Notes: generated by a model not told the origin, from the letters alone. Shown: positions 49,565 to 59,166, counted from the stretch's first letter. The stretch is 64,000 bases of DNA from Caproicibacter sp047833665 (GCA_047833665.1 CP181261.1:682001-746000); one strand, 5' to 3'. Numbers and translations: made by a program.

Positions 49565-51029
49565 TAGGGGGTGCGGACAAAAAGTTGGACTGAATACACT
49601 CAGGAAGGAGATAGAGGATGTATTCAGAGGAACAATATCGAAAAGCCCTGGAGGTTTATGAAGAAACGAAATCGGTAACAAAAACAATAACGATTTTGGG
49701 ATATCCGGCACGCAGGCAAACGCTATACAATTGGATCAATCGAAAACGAATGTTGCCGGAAGACCGATGCACCTTTTGTGGATATAATACACCGGAGCAC
49801 CCTCGCCATCCACCTATAGAATTAAAGCTTGAGATTTTACACCGTTGCTTTGAGCTGGGAGAAGATGTACAATTAGTATCAAATGAAGTAGGATATAGCA
49901 CAGCAAGTATATATAACTGGCGGCGCAAATATATCCAGAAAGGTGCTGCGGCATTAATGAATGCATCCAATGAGCGAGCCAGAGGGAAACTGACGGAAGG
50001 AAAAGCTGCATCTTCAGAGGAACTTGATGAACTGAAAGCAAAAATCCAAGATATGCAATTAGAAATTGACATTCTGAAAAAAACAATTGATGTGCTAAAA
50101 AAAGACCCCGGCGTCAACAAGAGTCCCTTGAACAACAGGGAGAAGGCAGTAATTGTTGATGCCTTAAAAGAGAAGTATCCACTGCCTGTATTGATAAAAA
50201 AACTCAAACTGGCAAAGAGCAGCTATTACTATCAAAAGAAACGTGTCAGTTTTGCAAAGAAGCATAAAGATGATTATCAAGCTGTTGCGACCATATTCCA
50301 CAACAATAAGGAAAGATATGGATATCGTAGAATTAAAATAGTATTGAACCGAGAGGGCTATACCCTATCCGAAAAGGTGATACGTCAAATTATGCGTGAA
50401 AATGGCTTGGTTGTGAAAGGCAGAAAAGAGAGGAAATACTGCTCTTACAAAGGAGAAATTAGCCCTGAAGTACCCAATGTGATTCGAAGAAATTTCAGAG
50501 CTGACAAGCCAAATCAGAAGTGGTTGACTGATGTGACGGAGTTCTCAATTCCAGCAGGAAAAGTATATTTGTCTCCTATTATTGACTGCTATGATGGTAT
50601 GCCGGCAGCATGGAACATTAGCTGTAAACCAGACGCACAATTGGTAAACCGTATGCTGGATCGTGCAATTAGTGCACTTCCTCAAGATGCGCATCCGATT
50701 ATTCATTCAGATCGAGGCTGTCACTATCGATGGCCGGGCTGGATAGATCGAACCCGTAAGGCAGGATTGATCAGATCAATGTCTCAAAAAGGGTGTTCAC
50801 CGGACAATTCAGCCTGTGAAGGTTTTTTTGGAAGAATGAAGAATGAGATGTTCTACGGCCGTTCTTGGCAAGGTATCACAGTAGAAGATTTTATGCAGCA
50901 AATTGAAGCTTATATGGTATGGTATCGGGATACGAGAATCAAAATATCTCTTGGAGGATTGAGTCCAGCAGAATATAGAATCAAAATGGGATTAGCCATA
51001 TAGTCCAATAAAATGTCCGCAGGCCCCTA
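49565..51029 (+). mobile_element. IS3-family element, copy 1
   Basis: Terminal repeats TGCGGACA...TGTCCGCA enclose 1450 bases (49572-51021). Further out, TAGGGGG on the left mirrors CCCCTA on the right and is shared with copy 2, so I place the ends at 49565 and 51029 (1465 bp); the precise edge is uncertain. Longer inner pairing: AGTTGGACT with AGTCCAATA. A single transposase frame fills it. Confidence 0.88.
49618..51003 (+). CDS. IS3-family transposase (copy 1)
   Basis: A 461-residue transposase in one frame, without the usual OrfA/OrfB frameshift. The N-terminus has helix-turn-helix parts (ALEVYEETKSVTKTITILGY, LVSNEVGYSTASIYNWRRKY) and a leucine-zipper-like coil (ELKAKIQDMQLEIDILKKT). The integrase core has D in WLTDVTEFSI, D in IIHSDRGCHY and E in NSACEGFFGRMKNEM. 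Apparently intact. It differs at only about five residues from copy 2 at 60536-61921, so the two are recent relatives. AAGGAGATAGAGG precedes the start. Confidence 0.93.
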   Translation: MYSEEQYRKALEVYEETKSVTKTITILGYPARRQTLYNWINRKRMLPEDRCTFCGYNTPEHPRHPPIELKLEILHRCFELGEDVQLVSNEVGYSTASIYNWRRKYIQKGAAALMNASNERARGKLTEGKAASSEELDELKAKIQDMQLEIDILKKTIDVLKKDPGVNKSPLNNREKAVIVDALKEKYPLPVLIKKLKLAKSSYYYQKKRVSFAKKHKDDYQAVATIFHNNKERYGYRRIKIVLNREGYTLSEKVIRQIMRENGLVVKGRKERKYCSYKGEISPEVPNVIRRNFRADKPNQKWLTDVTEFSIPAGKVYLSPIIDCYDGMPAAWNISCKPDAQLVNRMLDRAISALPQDAHPIIHSDRGCHYRWPGWIDRTRKAGLIRSMSQKGCSPDNSACEGFFGRMKNEMFYGRSWQGITVEDFMQQIEAYMVWYRDTRIKISLGGLSPAEYRIKMGLAI

Positions 51030-51131
51030 GGACATTATTTATGATATTTTATCACTAATTTTAAGGGATTGATTGATTGCTGTTGGTGATGATACATTTT
51101 CCCACCAGCAGAGCCGGTTGGTTTTAAAAAA

Positions 51132-52511
51132 GGCTCTATAATAAATGTTGGGGTGTGACGAATAGGCCTGCGAAAAAAGAGCAAAAAAGTAGAGCATATT
51201 CGATGAAAAAACTTTAAAATGGAGATTACCACACCACCATTTGGGAGGTCATCGATATGCTCTGTACTCATTCTATCGAAAAATTGCTTGGATTAAAAGG
51301 GGTAATCGTAAAAAATGTGAGGCAATTGCCTGATAAAACGGAAATTTTTATTGAGTTACCGAGAAAACCGCATGTTTGCCCCTGTTGTGGCCATCAAACC
51401 AGCTACGTTCATGATTACCGTTGTCAAACAGTAAAAGACATTCCCGCTTTTGGCAAACATACCTCCCTGATTCTACGAAAGCGCCGATATCGCTGCCATT
51501 CTTGTGGAAAGCGTTTCTTTGAAGATAACTCGTTTTTGCCTAGATATCATCGCATGACAAACCGTTTAGCCTCATATATCATTTCAAAGCTTTCCGACGT
51601 GCGTTCTTTTACCAGTGTAGCACGTGAAGTAAATCTTTCGGTTGCAACTATTATCCGGATTTTTGATTGTATCAACTATGGTAAACCGCAGAAATTACCC
51701 GAAGTTGTATCGATTGATGAGTTTAAAGGCAATATAAGCGGCGAGAAATATCAGTGCATTCTGACCGATCCGGTCCGTCACCGAATCCTTGATATTCTTC
51801 CTGCTCGATACAACCACAAACTGACAGAATATTTCGGCCAGCTTGACCGTTCTAAAACGAAGCATTTCGTCAGCGATATGTGGAGTACATATGCCGGTAT
51901 TGCCCAAACATATTTTAAAAATTCCAATTATGTCATTGACAAATATCATTACATTCGCCAAGTATTTTGGGCCTTTGAAGCCGTTCGCAAGGAAGAACAG
52001 AAAAAATTCAGCAAAACCCGAAGAATTCATTTTAAACGCTCCCGAATCTTGCTGAACAAGCGATATCAATTTCTCACTCCTGAGCAAAAGCAACAGGTCG
52101 ATCTTATGCTCTATGCCAGTAACCGTCTGCTGACAGCCTACTCTCTGAAAGAACAGTTTTTCAAAGTCCTTGAATCTTCTGACAGCGTGTCTGCACGGAC
52201 AGCGCTATCCCATTGGATTATGGCCGCACAAAACAGTGGCCTTTTGAAATTTGTTGCTTGTGGAAATACTATGGTTCGCTGGTCAAAAGGTATTCTAAAT
52301 TCGTTTGATTGTCCTTACACCAATGGTTTTACCGAAGGGGTTAACAACAAGATTAAGGTACTCAAACGCAATGCCTACGGTTATCGTAATTTTCGTCGCT
52401 TCCGCAATCGTATTCTTCACATGTTCCATCATTCAACGAAAAATGGAGCAGCTTAACGCCGCTCCATCCGGTGTTTCCATTTTGGGTTACCCCAACTATT
52501 GACATAGAGCC
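51132..52511 (+). mobile_element. ISL3-family element, intact copy, 1380 bp
   Basis: Left end GGCTCTATAATAAATGTTGG, right end the complement of GGCTCTATGTCAATAGTTGG: imperfect terminal inverted repeats. The flanks are A-rich: TTAAAAAA before and TAAAAAAA after, compatible with an 8-bp ISL3 duplication that is not exact. The right end lies at the T-tract of a terminator for the - strand gene at 52629. Confidence 0.85.
51257..52456 (+). CDS. ISL3-family transposase
   Basis: A 399-residue ISL3 transposase. N-terminal zinc fingers (HVCPCCGHQTSYVHDY, RRYRCHSCGKRF), a helix-turn-helix (VAREVNLSVATIIRIFD), then the DDE core with VVSIDEFKGNISG, SDMWSTYAGIAQTYF and a C-terminal NGFTEGVNNKIKVLKRNAYG. 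All parts are present and the frame is intact. The last 120 bases of an identical element recur inverted at 60358-60479. Confidence 0.93.
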   Translation: MLCTHSIEKLLGLKGVIVKNVRQLPDKTEIFIELPRKPHVCPCCGHQTSYVHDYRCQTVKDIPAFGKHTSLILRKRRYRCHSCGKRFFEDNSFLPRYHRMTNRLASYIISKLSDVRSFTSVAREVNLSVATIIRIFDCINYGKPQKLPEVVSIDEFKGNISGEKYQCILTDPVRHRILDILPARYNHKLTEYFGQLDRSKTKHFVSDMWSTYAGIAQTYFKNSNYVIDKYHYIRQVFWAFEAVRKEEQKKFSKTRRIHFKRSRILLNKRYQFLTPEQKQQVDLMLYASNRLLTAYSLKEQFFKVLESSDSVSARTALSHWIMAAQNSGLLKFVACGNTMVRWSKGILNSFDCPYTNGFTEGVNNKIKVLKRNAYGYRNFRRFRNRILHMFHHSTKNGAA

Positions 52512-52512
52512 T

Positions 52513-52564
52513 AAAAAAAAATAAGCACAAACATCACCAGTTTTAGGTGAATGTCTGTGCTTAT
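52513..52564 (-). terminator. Terminator of the chimeric GNAT gene, abutting ISL3
   Basis: ATAAGCACAAACATCACC (52521-52538) pairs imperfectly with GGTGAATGTCTGTGCTTAT (52546-52564). On the - strand the 3' side runs into eight or more U. The ISL3 element ends at 52511, inside this U-tract. Confidence 0.8.
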
Positions 52565-52628
52565 ATAGTACCAATGCGAAGTTCGTTTTTGCTTCTATCT
52601 GCTAGGGTTTTATGATTTGTAAATAATA

Positions 52629-53003
52629 TTACAGTAAAAACATCAGTTCTGTAATTTCGTCTGTTTTTATAAATCCCAGCTTACGATACATATCCTTAAC
52701 TGTATCTTCTTCATCGGTTAATAGATAGATTGTCTGCGCCTTTCTTTCATATGCCAAAGTAATCAAATGCTTCAGTATGCTAGTTCCGTATTTCTTTCGC
52801 TGTTCTCCGTGTAGAACTGTAAAATCTTCTATTATGTGAAATTCACCCAATAATTGCAGGACAGGGCTGCAATTTTGAATTGCTCGTAAATAATTTTGGC
52901 AATACAGGCAACTACAAGGTTCGTTATATTGTGTTTTATAATTGTGAGTCGCATTTTTATCAACAAGGAAAGTAATGTCATTTACAACTACTTCATCTAA
53001 CAA
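52629..53003 (-). CDS. Probable chimera: CxCxxC-domain N-terminus joined to GNAT C-terminus
   Basis: A 124-residue frame. Residues 1-55 contain YNEPCSCLYCQNYLRAI, typical of a separate small clostridial protein type with a CSCxYC motif. From about residue 57 the text is the second half of a GNAT acetyltransferase: IIEDFTVLHGEQRKKYGTSI (motif A) and DMYRKLGFIKTDE (motif B). The GNAT N-terminal strands are missing. The join inside GEFHIIEDF suggests a deletion between two neighbouring genes. It keeps a terminator. Enzyme activity is doubtful. The two-part reading is inferred from memory of the families. Confidence 0.6.
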   Translation of the reverse strand: MLDEVVVNDITFLVDKNATHNYKTQYNEPCSCLYCQNYLRAIQNCSPVLQLLGEFHIIEDFTVLHGEQRKKYGTSILKHLITLAYERKAQTIYLLTDEEDTVKDMYRKLGFIKTDEITELMFLL

Positions 53004-53340
53004 ATCAAGACACCTCGCAATATATAAATAATTTGATTATTCATTATCCATTATCGTATTTTTGCATCATACACAATTTGTTTTTAATTTTATCACTTCT
53101 TGATGTATCTGTTTTTTACATTTTATAATATCACCCAGAATTTTGTATAGACCTATCCTTCCCAAGTAATGTTCCTTGGTACTGTGGTTTTCAGAATTAC
53201 CCTGGATCTTAATACAACAAAATGACAAAAAATAACAAACAACATGCAATGGACTTTTTAAACTCTCTCTGTTATTATTCAATTGAAAAGTATGTGAAAT
53301 GAACAATATTATATTAACTATTACAAGTATAATAGATATA
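53004..53340. other. AT-rich intergenic region without a supported gene
   Basis: About 340 bases of low-GC DNA between the chimera and the ABC operon promoter. A 79-codon frame on the - strand (53067-53306) has no ribosome site and a composition unlike a protein gene. A stray TATAAT at 53328-53333 has no -35. Confidence 0.5.
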
Positions 53341-53368
53341 TTGACTAATATAAAGAATATAGTATTAT
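53341..53368 (+). promoter_or_regulatory. Probable promoter of the sugar ABC operon
   Basis: TTGACT (53341-53346), 16-base spacer, TATTAT (53363-53368). It leaves a leader of about 130 bases which includes a ribosome-site-like AGGAGGAGGAG at 53440 with no gene behind it. The AraC regulator at 58199 may act here. Confidence 0.6.
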
Positions 53369-53507
53369 CTTTTTAAAAAAATTTAGAAAGTTTAAAAATT
53401 TGTGAAAGAATGTGATAACAAATAATAACAAATATCAGGAGGAGGAGTTTCCAGTTCGCAAAACCGAAATCAGTATTGGGTGAGTTTTTTATGGAAGAGG
53501 TAGTTGT

Positions 53508-54410
53508 ATGAGTAACACTAAAGCTGTGAAAAAAAGGGGCGTTTGGCAACCCTTTTGGAACAACATAAAATATGTTCCTTATCTTTATATTTTGCCAAAT
53601 ATGGTTTTATTCCTTGTGTTTATGATTATTCCGCTCATAATGTCCGCTTACTACAGCCTGACCAAATGGGGCGGGATGGGTAAGCCAAAATTTATAGGTT
53701 TTCAGAATTACATAACACTTTTTCATGACGATGTATTTTCGATTTCTCTTTGGAATACGTTAAAATATACTCTCCTGACGGTTCCTGTGTTGATGGCACT
53801 CGCTTTGTTCTTTGCAATCCTTCTGAATCAAAATATGAAGCTGCGGGGATTTTTCAGAAGTGCAATTTATGTGCCTGCGGTAGTTTCAATGGTCGCGGCC
53901 GGTATGGTTTTCCTTTGGATGTTCAATCCGCAGATCGGCCTGATCAACTACATGATTAAAAGTCTGGGCGGAGCGCCGATTGACTGGCTCAATGATCCGC
54001 ACTATGCGCTTACCATGATCGTAATCAGCACACTATGGAACAGAACGGGCTACAACATGGTTATTTATATCGCCGGCCTGCAGGGCATTTCGCCGGACTA
54101 TTACGAAGCCGCAACGATTGACGGCGCAAACCGGTTTCAGCAGTTCCGCTACATTACCATGCCTTTGCTGCGGTCATCCCATGTGTTTATTCTGATTACC
54201 TGTGTGATCTATTCCTTCCGCTCCTTCGACCTGATTTATGTTATGACAAAGGGCGGGCCGCTTAATTCCACAAAAACACTGGTGGTCTATATTTACAATA
54301 TGGCTTTTGAAAAAAATCAGTATGGCCTCGCTTCCGCAGCCGGAATGGTGCTGTTTTTGATTTTGCTGATTTTTACGCTTATCAGAATCAAAACGCAGAA
54401 GGAGGGTTGA
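53508..54410 (+). CDS. Sugar ABC transporter permease, MalF/UgpA type
   Basis: A 300-residue permease with six hydrophobic helices (first about 27-48: YLYILPNMVLFLVFMIIPLI). The EAA loop contacting the ATPase is YYEAATIDGANRFQQFRYIT MPLL in two parts. It pairs with the next gene to form the membrane channel of a CUT1-type importer. No ATPase gene is present in the unit, so a shared MsmK-like ATPase elsewhere is probably used. GAAGAGGTAGTTGT precedes the start. Confidence 0.92.
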   Translation: MSNTKAVKKRGVWQPFWNNIKYVPYLYILPNMVLFLVFMIIPLIMSAYYSLTKWGGMGKPKFIGFQNYITLFHDDVFSISLWNTLKYTLLTVPVLMALALFFAILLNQNMKLRGFFRSAIYVPAVVSMVAAGMVFLWMFNPQIGLINYMIKSLGGAPIDWLNDPHYALTMIVISTLWNRTGYNMVIYIAGLQGISPDYYEAATIDGANRFQQFRYITMPLLRSSHVFILITCVIYSFRSFDLIYVMTKGGPLNSTKTLVVYIYNMAFEKNQYGLASAAGMVLFLILLIFTLIRIKTQKEG

Positions 54411-54412
54411 AA

Positions 54413-55276
54413 ATGAAAAGTGTAACAGGAACAAAAAAGCTTTTAAATACTAAGAAAAAGTCACCGGTCAGCATAGTGATCAGCTACTTGTTTATTATAT
54501 GCGTCACTCTTGTTTTTCTGTTTCCGTTCTACTGGATGTTTGCGACTGCGGTCAAACCGACCAGCGAAATATTTGCTTACCCTCCATCTTGGATACCGAG
54601 CCAGTTCCATTTTGAAAATTTTCTGGAGACTCTGCAGGGGTCCGACTTTGGCACTTATTTTAAAAACAGTACCATTGTCACTTTCTTCGCAACGCTGATC
54701 ACGGTTTTTATCAATCTCCTTGCAGGTTATGCTTTTGCTAAATTTCATTTCAAGGGCAAAGAGTTTTTCTTCATCATTGTGCTGAGTACGCTGATGATCC
54801 CCATTCAGGTCACAATGATTCCCAACTATTTAATCATTTCACGCCTGCACCTTCTGAATAGTTACCTCGGATTAATTTTTCCGCCTTGTGCGGAAGCGTT
54901 CGGGCTGTTTCTGTCACGTCAGTTTATGTCGGAGCTTCCGAACGAGTTGATTGAGGCGGCGCGGATTGACGGAACTACCGAATTTGGAATTTTCCGAAAA
55001 ATCATTCTGCCGAATACGAAATCGCTGATCAGCGTACTCATTATTTTTACCGTAATGTGGCGCTGGAATGATTTTCAATGGCCGCTGATCATTTTATCAG
55101 ACAGTAAAATGTACACGGTTCAAATCGGGCTTTCCATGCTCAATGGGTCCCAGTACATCAACTGGAATATGTTGATGAGCGCCTCTTTAATTGCCATTCT
55201 GCCGGTGCTGGCTGTTTTCTTAATCTTCCAAAAACAATTTGTACAGGGAATTGCTACGTCGGGAATCAAAGGATAA
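54413..55276 (+). CDS. Sugar ABC transporter permease, MalG/UgpE type
   Basis: A 287-residue permease with six helices (first about 22-45). EAA loop: PNELIEAARIDGTTEFGIFR. CUT1-family partner of the gene before it, whose stop lies just ahead. GGAGGG is placed for the ATG at 54413; a TTG at 54407 also exists in frame. The two permeases plus the lipoprotein gene form one operon. Confidence 0.92.
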   Translation: MKSVTGTKKLLNTKKKSPVSIVISYLFIICVTLVFLFPFYWMFATAVKPTSEIFAYPPSWIPSQFHFENFLETLQGSDFGTYFKNSTIVTFFATLITVFINLLAGYAFAKFHFKGKEFFFIIVLSTLMIPIQVTMIPNYLIISRLHLLNSYLGLIFPPCAEAFGLFLSRQFMSELPNELIEAARIDGTTEFGIFRKIILPNTKSLISVLIIFTVMWRWNDFQWPLIILSDSKMYTVQIGLSMLNGSQYINWNMLMSASLIAILPVLAVFLIFQKQFVQGIATSGIKG

Positions 55277-55331
55277 GGAATAAATGCGGGCTAAACGTGA
55301 ACTGCATTTACATAAAAAGGGAGGAATTACA

Positions 55332-56675
55332 TTGAAGACTAGCATTCTTAAAGTGGTTTCCATTCTGACTGTCATCGCTCTTGGCCTTTCTGTTTCCGGC
55401 TGTTCGGGGGAGCAGAAAGAGGCAAGTCCTGCAAGCGGCTCCGGGTCAGCCGCAGCCTCCAGTGCCAGCTTGAAAGCTGAAGAAGGGGCCACCATCAAAT
55501 TCACGTACTGGGAGGGATCACCGTCGGACAAAAAAGCGTGGGATTTGGTTTTGGGGAGCTTCAAAAAAGATCATCCGGAAATAACCCTCAAGACACAAAC
55601 ATATCCATCCTCCACGTATCCCAGCCAATTAGATACCATGATTGCGGGAAACAACTGGCCGGATGTCATGCGTTACACCTACCAGCGCTTGGGCAAATTT
55701 AAGGAGTCCGACGTGCTGCTTGACCTGACCAACATGATCAGCAAGGAATCTGTGGACGATTTGCTGCCTGCGTACAAAGCAGCGCTGACCAGCGACGGAA
55801 AACTGGTCGGGATGCCGCATCATACAGATACGATTGCACTGTATTACAACAAAGAAATGTTTAAAAAGTCAGGCATTCGTATTCCGAAAGATGTGAACGA
55901 CGGATGGACCTGGGATGAGCTGAAGCAGTATGCGAAAAAACTGAAAGAAGACAACCACCTTGATTACGCCTTCGGCGGAATTTGGGAAAAAGGCAGCGGC
56001 TACCGTTATTTACCCTTCGTTTATATGAACGGCGGGGCGCTGCTGAACGAAGACGGAACAAAGGTAACCATCGATTCCCCGAAAGCGCTGGCAGCGTTCA
56101 AGCTGTATGAGGATTTGCGGAAAGACAACCTGATTTCCAAAACAGCATTTACACAGGAGCCCCAGAATAACATGATGTTTGTGGCCAAAAAGCTTGCCTT
56201 CGTCTTCGCGGGCAGCTGGCACCTTTCTTACATGCAGCAGAATATGCCCGACAACTGGGGCGTTACTTATATGCCGCAAGTGGACGGAAAAACAACCTCT
56301 GACATGGGAGGAAATGCCCTAGTTGCCTACAAGGGCACAAAATATCCGAAGGCGGCGGCCATTTTCATCGATTACATTACAAACAAGTCAAATATGAAAG
56401 CATTCTGCGAAGCAGGCAATTTCCTGCCGGTACGCCAAAGCCTGATTAAGGAAGGCCTTAACTACAGCAGCTTTAAAGATGAAATGAAGGTTTTCTCAGA
56501 TATTATTGCAACGGTAGACAGCAAACTGGCATCTGATGAAACCTCCAACAAGTTCCAGCAGCTGAATGTGATTCTTTCCGAAAAAATGGATCCTCTGGTG
56601 GTCAATGGTTCCGCGACCGCCGAGCAGACAGTTGAAGTGATGAAAAAGGAAATGCAGGCAGTGCTGGACAATTAA
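55332..56675 (+). CDS. Sugar ABC transporter substrate-binding lipoprotein
   Basis: A 447-residue extracellular solute-binding protein family 1 member. Signal peptide with lipobox LSVSGC at residues about 20-25 anchors it to the membrane; a Ser/Ala-rich spacer follows. Typical parts: IKFTYWEGSPSDKKAWD, GNNWPDVMRYT, VGMPHHTDTIALYYNKEMF and FIDYITNKSNMKAF. Start is TTG with GGGAGGAATTACA; an earlier in-frame ATG at 55284 would spoil the signal peptide. Likely binds an oligosaccharide; the GH4 gene downstream suggests an alpha-galactoside or related sugar. Confidence 0.92.
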   Translation: MKTSILKVVSILTVIALGLSVSGCSGEQKEASPASGSGSAAASSASLKAEEGATIKFTYWEGSPSDKKAWDLVLGSFKKDHPEITLKTQTYPSSTYPSQLDTMIAGNNWPDVMRYTYQRLGKFKESDVLLDLTNMISKESVDDLLPAYKAALTSDGKLVGMPHHTDTIALYYNKEMFKKSGIRIPKDVNDGWTWDELKQYAKKLKEDNHLDYAFGGIWEKGSGYRYLPFVYMNGGALLNEDGTKVTIDSPKALAAFKLYEDLRKDNLISKTAFTQEPQNNMMFVAKKLAFVFAGSWHLSYMQQNMPDNWGVTYMPQVDGKTTSDMGGNALVAYKGTKYPKAAAIFIDYITNKSNMKAFCEAGNFLPVRQSLIKEGLNYSSFKDEMKVFSDIIATVDSKLASDETSNKFQQLNVILSEKMDPLVVNGSATAEQTVEVMKKEMQAVLDN

Positions 56676-56685
56676 ATTTACAAAG

Positions 56686-56726
56686 CAGGGAAGTCGGACC
56701 GGGCTGCCGGATGGCAGCCCTCCCTG
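56686..56726 (+). other. Hairpin between the binding-protein gene and the GH4 gene
   Basis: GGGCTGCC, GGAT loop, GGCAGCCC, flanked by an outer CAGGGA/TCCCTG pair. No U-run. Such hairpins behind binding-protein genes often stabilise the upstream message so that the binding protein is made in excess; inferred here. Confidence 0.6.
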
Positions 56727-56777
56727 ACCATATATTTTATCCCGTCGTCCGAAAATCCATAAGGAAAGGAAACCAAT

Positions 56778-58082
56778 ATGAAAATCACTTTTTTAGGTGC
56801 GGGCAGTTCTGTTTTTGTACGAAATGTAATTGGCGATTGTATGCTGACAGAAGGCCTGCACGACGCGCTTTATTCTCTTTATGATATTGACGCGGAGCGG
56901 CTGAACGACAGCTATAACATGCTGGTAAATATCAACACCAATTCCAACGGAGGAAGAGCCGTATTTGAAAAATACGTCGGTGTGGAAAACCTGGAAGATG
57001 CCTTGAGGGACTCTGACTTCGTTATAAACGCGGTACAGGTCGGCGGTTACGAGCCTTGTACGGTTACCGATTTTGAAGTCCCGAAGAAATACGGGCTTCG
57101 TCAGACGATTGCCGACACGGTGGGAGTAGGCGGAGTGTTTCGCGCGCTGCGCACCATCCCCGTCATGCAGATGTTTGCCGAAAAAATAGAAAAGGTTTGC
57201 CCCAATGCGTTATTCATGAACTATTCCAATCCAATGGGAATTCTGACAGGCTATATGCTCCGGTATACCAACGTAAAAACAATCGGACTTTGCCACAGCG
57301 TTCAGAAGTGCGTAAAGACGCTTCTGGAAGGAGTCGGTTTGCCCTATAGCGACCGTATTCAGTGGAAAATTGCCGGGATCAACCATATGGCGTGGCTGCT
57401 GGAAATTTCTGAGGACGGCAAAGACCTTTACCCCGAAATCAAGAGACGGTCAAAACAGGGTTACCCCGAAAACGATATGGTGCGGCATGAAATCATGCAC
57501 CGGTTTGGGTACTATGTGACGGAATCCAGCGAGCATAACGCGGAGTATATGCCGTATTTTATTAAGAAGGACCACCCGGAACTGATCGAAAAGCTCAATA
57601 TTCCTTTGGACGAATACCCCCGCCGTTGCGTCAGGCATATTAATGAGTGGACCGAACTGAAAAAAGAGCTGACGGAGAACCCCAAGCTAACGCACACCAA
57701 ATCCATCGAATATGCAGCAAACATCATTGGCGCACATGTGACAAATACGCCCTACAAATTTGGCGGAAATGTCATTAACCACGGCCTGATTTCCAATCTT
57801 CCGGACGACGCCTGTGTGGAAATTCCCTGCATTGCAGACAGGAGCGGAATTTCCCCCACTTATATCGGAGCGCTCCCCGAGCAGTGCGCGGCGTTGAACC
57901 GCACCAATCTCAATGTGCAGCTTTTAGCCATTCAGGCGGCGCATACACGGAAAAAGGAAGACGTTTACCATGCGGTCATGCTGGACCCGCACACAGCTTC
58001 CGAGCTCACACTGGATGAGATCACTGAAATGTGTGACGATATGTTCGAGATGCACAGGGATTGGCTGCCGCAATACACCTGA
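56778..58082 (+). CDS. Glycoside hydrolase family 4 (alpha-galactosidase/alpha-glucosidase-like)
   Basis: A 434-residue GH4 enzyme. NAD-binding start KITFLGAGSSVFVRNVIGD, MNYSNPMGILTG, and the subgroup motif GLCHSVQ whose Cys/His bind manganese. CHSV is typical for MelA/AglA-type enzymes acting on unphosphorylated alpha-galactosides or alpha-glucosides; alpha-galacturonidase and phospho-glycosidase subgroups have other residues. The reaction uses NAD+ oxidation at C3. This cytoplasmic enzyme would split sugars brought in by the ABC importer encoded upstream. AAGGAAAGGAAACC precedes the start. Confidence 0.9.
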   Translation: MKITFLGAGSSVFVRNVIGDCMLTEGLHDALYSLYDIDAERLNDSYNMLVNINTNSNGGRAVFEKYVGVENLEDALRDSDFVINAVQVGGYEPCTVTDFEVPKKYGLRQTIADTVGVGGVFRALRTIPVMQMFAEKIEKVCPNALFMNYSNPMGILTGYMLRYTNVKTIGLCHSVQKCVKTLLEGVGLPYSDRIQWKIAGINHMAWLLEISEDGKDLYPEIKRRSKQGYPENDMVRHEIMHRFGYYVTESSEHNAEYMPYFIKKDHPELIEKLNIPLDEYPRRCVRHINEWTELKKELTENPKLTHTKSIEYAANIIGAHVTNTPYKFGGNVINHGLISNLPDDACVEIPCIADRSGISPTYIGALPEQCAALNRTNLNVQLLAIQAAHTRKKEDVYHAVMLDPHTASELTLDEITEMCDDMFEMHRDWLPQYT

Positions 58083-58113
58083 GAACTGATTGATACGGAT
58101 ACAGGAAAAATGG

Positions 58114-58148
58114 AAGAGCGCGTTTCCCGGTCAGGAAACCACGCTCTT
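58114..58148 (+). terminator. Terminator of the ABC/GH4 operon
   Basis: AAGAGCGCGTTTCC pairs with GGAAACCACGCTCTT with one bulge; the tail is TCTTCC. It separates the operon from the AraC gene. Confidence 0.7.
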
Positions 58149-58198
58149 TCTTCCGAGTTATTCGGAATGTTCCCGCAGCCGGGAAAGGATGAGGTTGG

Positions 58199-59110
58199 AT
58201 GAATTTGGGAAAAGATACAAACCCTGATACAACGGCAGAGACCGGGCAAAAAGATAAAAAAAGCCTGAAATGGTCAACTCACTATTTTGAAGAAGAAAAT
58301 CAAAAGTACAATACCCGAAAAGATATTCTTCTTTCAAATTTGAAACTGGCGAATATCAATCCCGTTTCCTGCGGGCAGCATTACTGCGGCCGTTCGCATT
58401 GTTTCGGGCCGTCTGTCAGAAGCTACTACCTGCTGCATTATGTGGTTTCCGGGGAAGGCATTTTCTACAGCCATAATAAAGAGTACAAACTGTCCCGCGG
58501 GAACATCTTTGTTATCCGCCCCGATGAAACAACTGTTTATCAGGCCAGCGATGAAAATCCATGGTTTTACCGGTGGGTTGGGTTTACATCAAGCCTTGAT
58601 TTGTCCGTAACGCTTTCAGAAGATGTCATTTACGCCCCGGAATGCGATTATCTGTTTCGGATGATGGTCGGAGTCGAAACAATGAATGTTGCGAAAGAAT
58701 ATTACATTTGTGCAAAGATATTTGAACTGCTTTCGCTTCTTTCCTATAATGAGGAACCAGTTAATAATTCAGACAACTATGTGGAAATGGCAAAATATTA
58801 TATTGAGACAAACTATAACCGTTTTGATATTTCCATATCCGATATCGCCGATAATTTAAATTTGGACCGCAGCTACTTCAGTACGCTGTTCCGAAAACAC
58901 ACGGGGAAATCCCCCCAGGAATATCTGTTGGATTTCCGGATGAACAAGGCAGCGGAAATGCTCGCGGTAGGCACGCTGAAATCCGGTGATGTGGGAAAGA
59001 TGTGCGGGTATTCCAATCCGTTTCATTTTTCAAAGATGTTTAAGCGGAGGTTTGGCGTATCGCCTTCCCAATATTCAAATATGCAAAAAGAGAAATGCCG
59101 CGCATATTAG
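58199..59110 (+). CDS. AraC-family transcriptional regulator
   Basis: A 303-residue regulator. The N-terminal cupin (about 55-150: YLLHYVVSGEGIFYSHNKEY, GNIFVIRPDET) binds a sugar; the C-terminal double helix-turn-helix (about 200-300) has ISISDIADNLNLDRSYFSTL and MCGYSNPFHFSKMFKRRFGV. It probably activates the ABC-GH4 operon in response to the imported sugar, and perhaps the dehydrogenase gene that follows. GGATGAGGTTGG precedes the ATG. Confidence 0.92.
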   Translation: MNLGKDTNPDTTAETGQKDKKSLKWSTHYFEEENQKYNTRKDILLSNLKLANINPVSCGQHYCGRSHCFGPSVRSYYLLHYVVSGEGIFYSHNKEYKLSRGNIFVIRPDETTVYQASDENPWFYRWVGFTSSLDLSVTLSEDVIYAPECDYLFRMMVGVETMNVAKEYYICAKIFELLSLLSYNEEPVNNSDNYVEMAKYYIETNYNRFDISISDIADNLNLDRSYFSTLFRKHTGKSPQEYLLDFRMNKAAEMLAVGTLKSGDVGKMCGYSNPFHFSKMFKRRFGVSPSQYSNMQKEKCRAY

Positions 59111-59166
59111 CGTTAACGATAAAAGATTGCTCTGAAAATTTTTGTACCATTAAGTGGAGGCTATCA

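Noticed and set aside
53067..53306. 79-codon frame on the - strand in the AT-rich region
   Set aside because: No ribosome site, no conserved pattern, and composition follows the AT-rich DNA.
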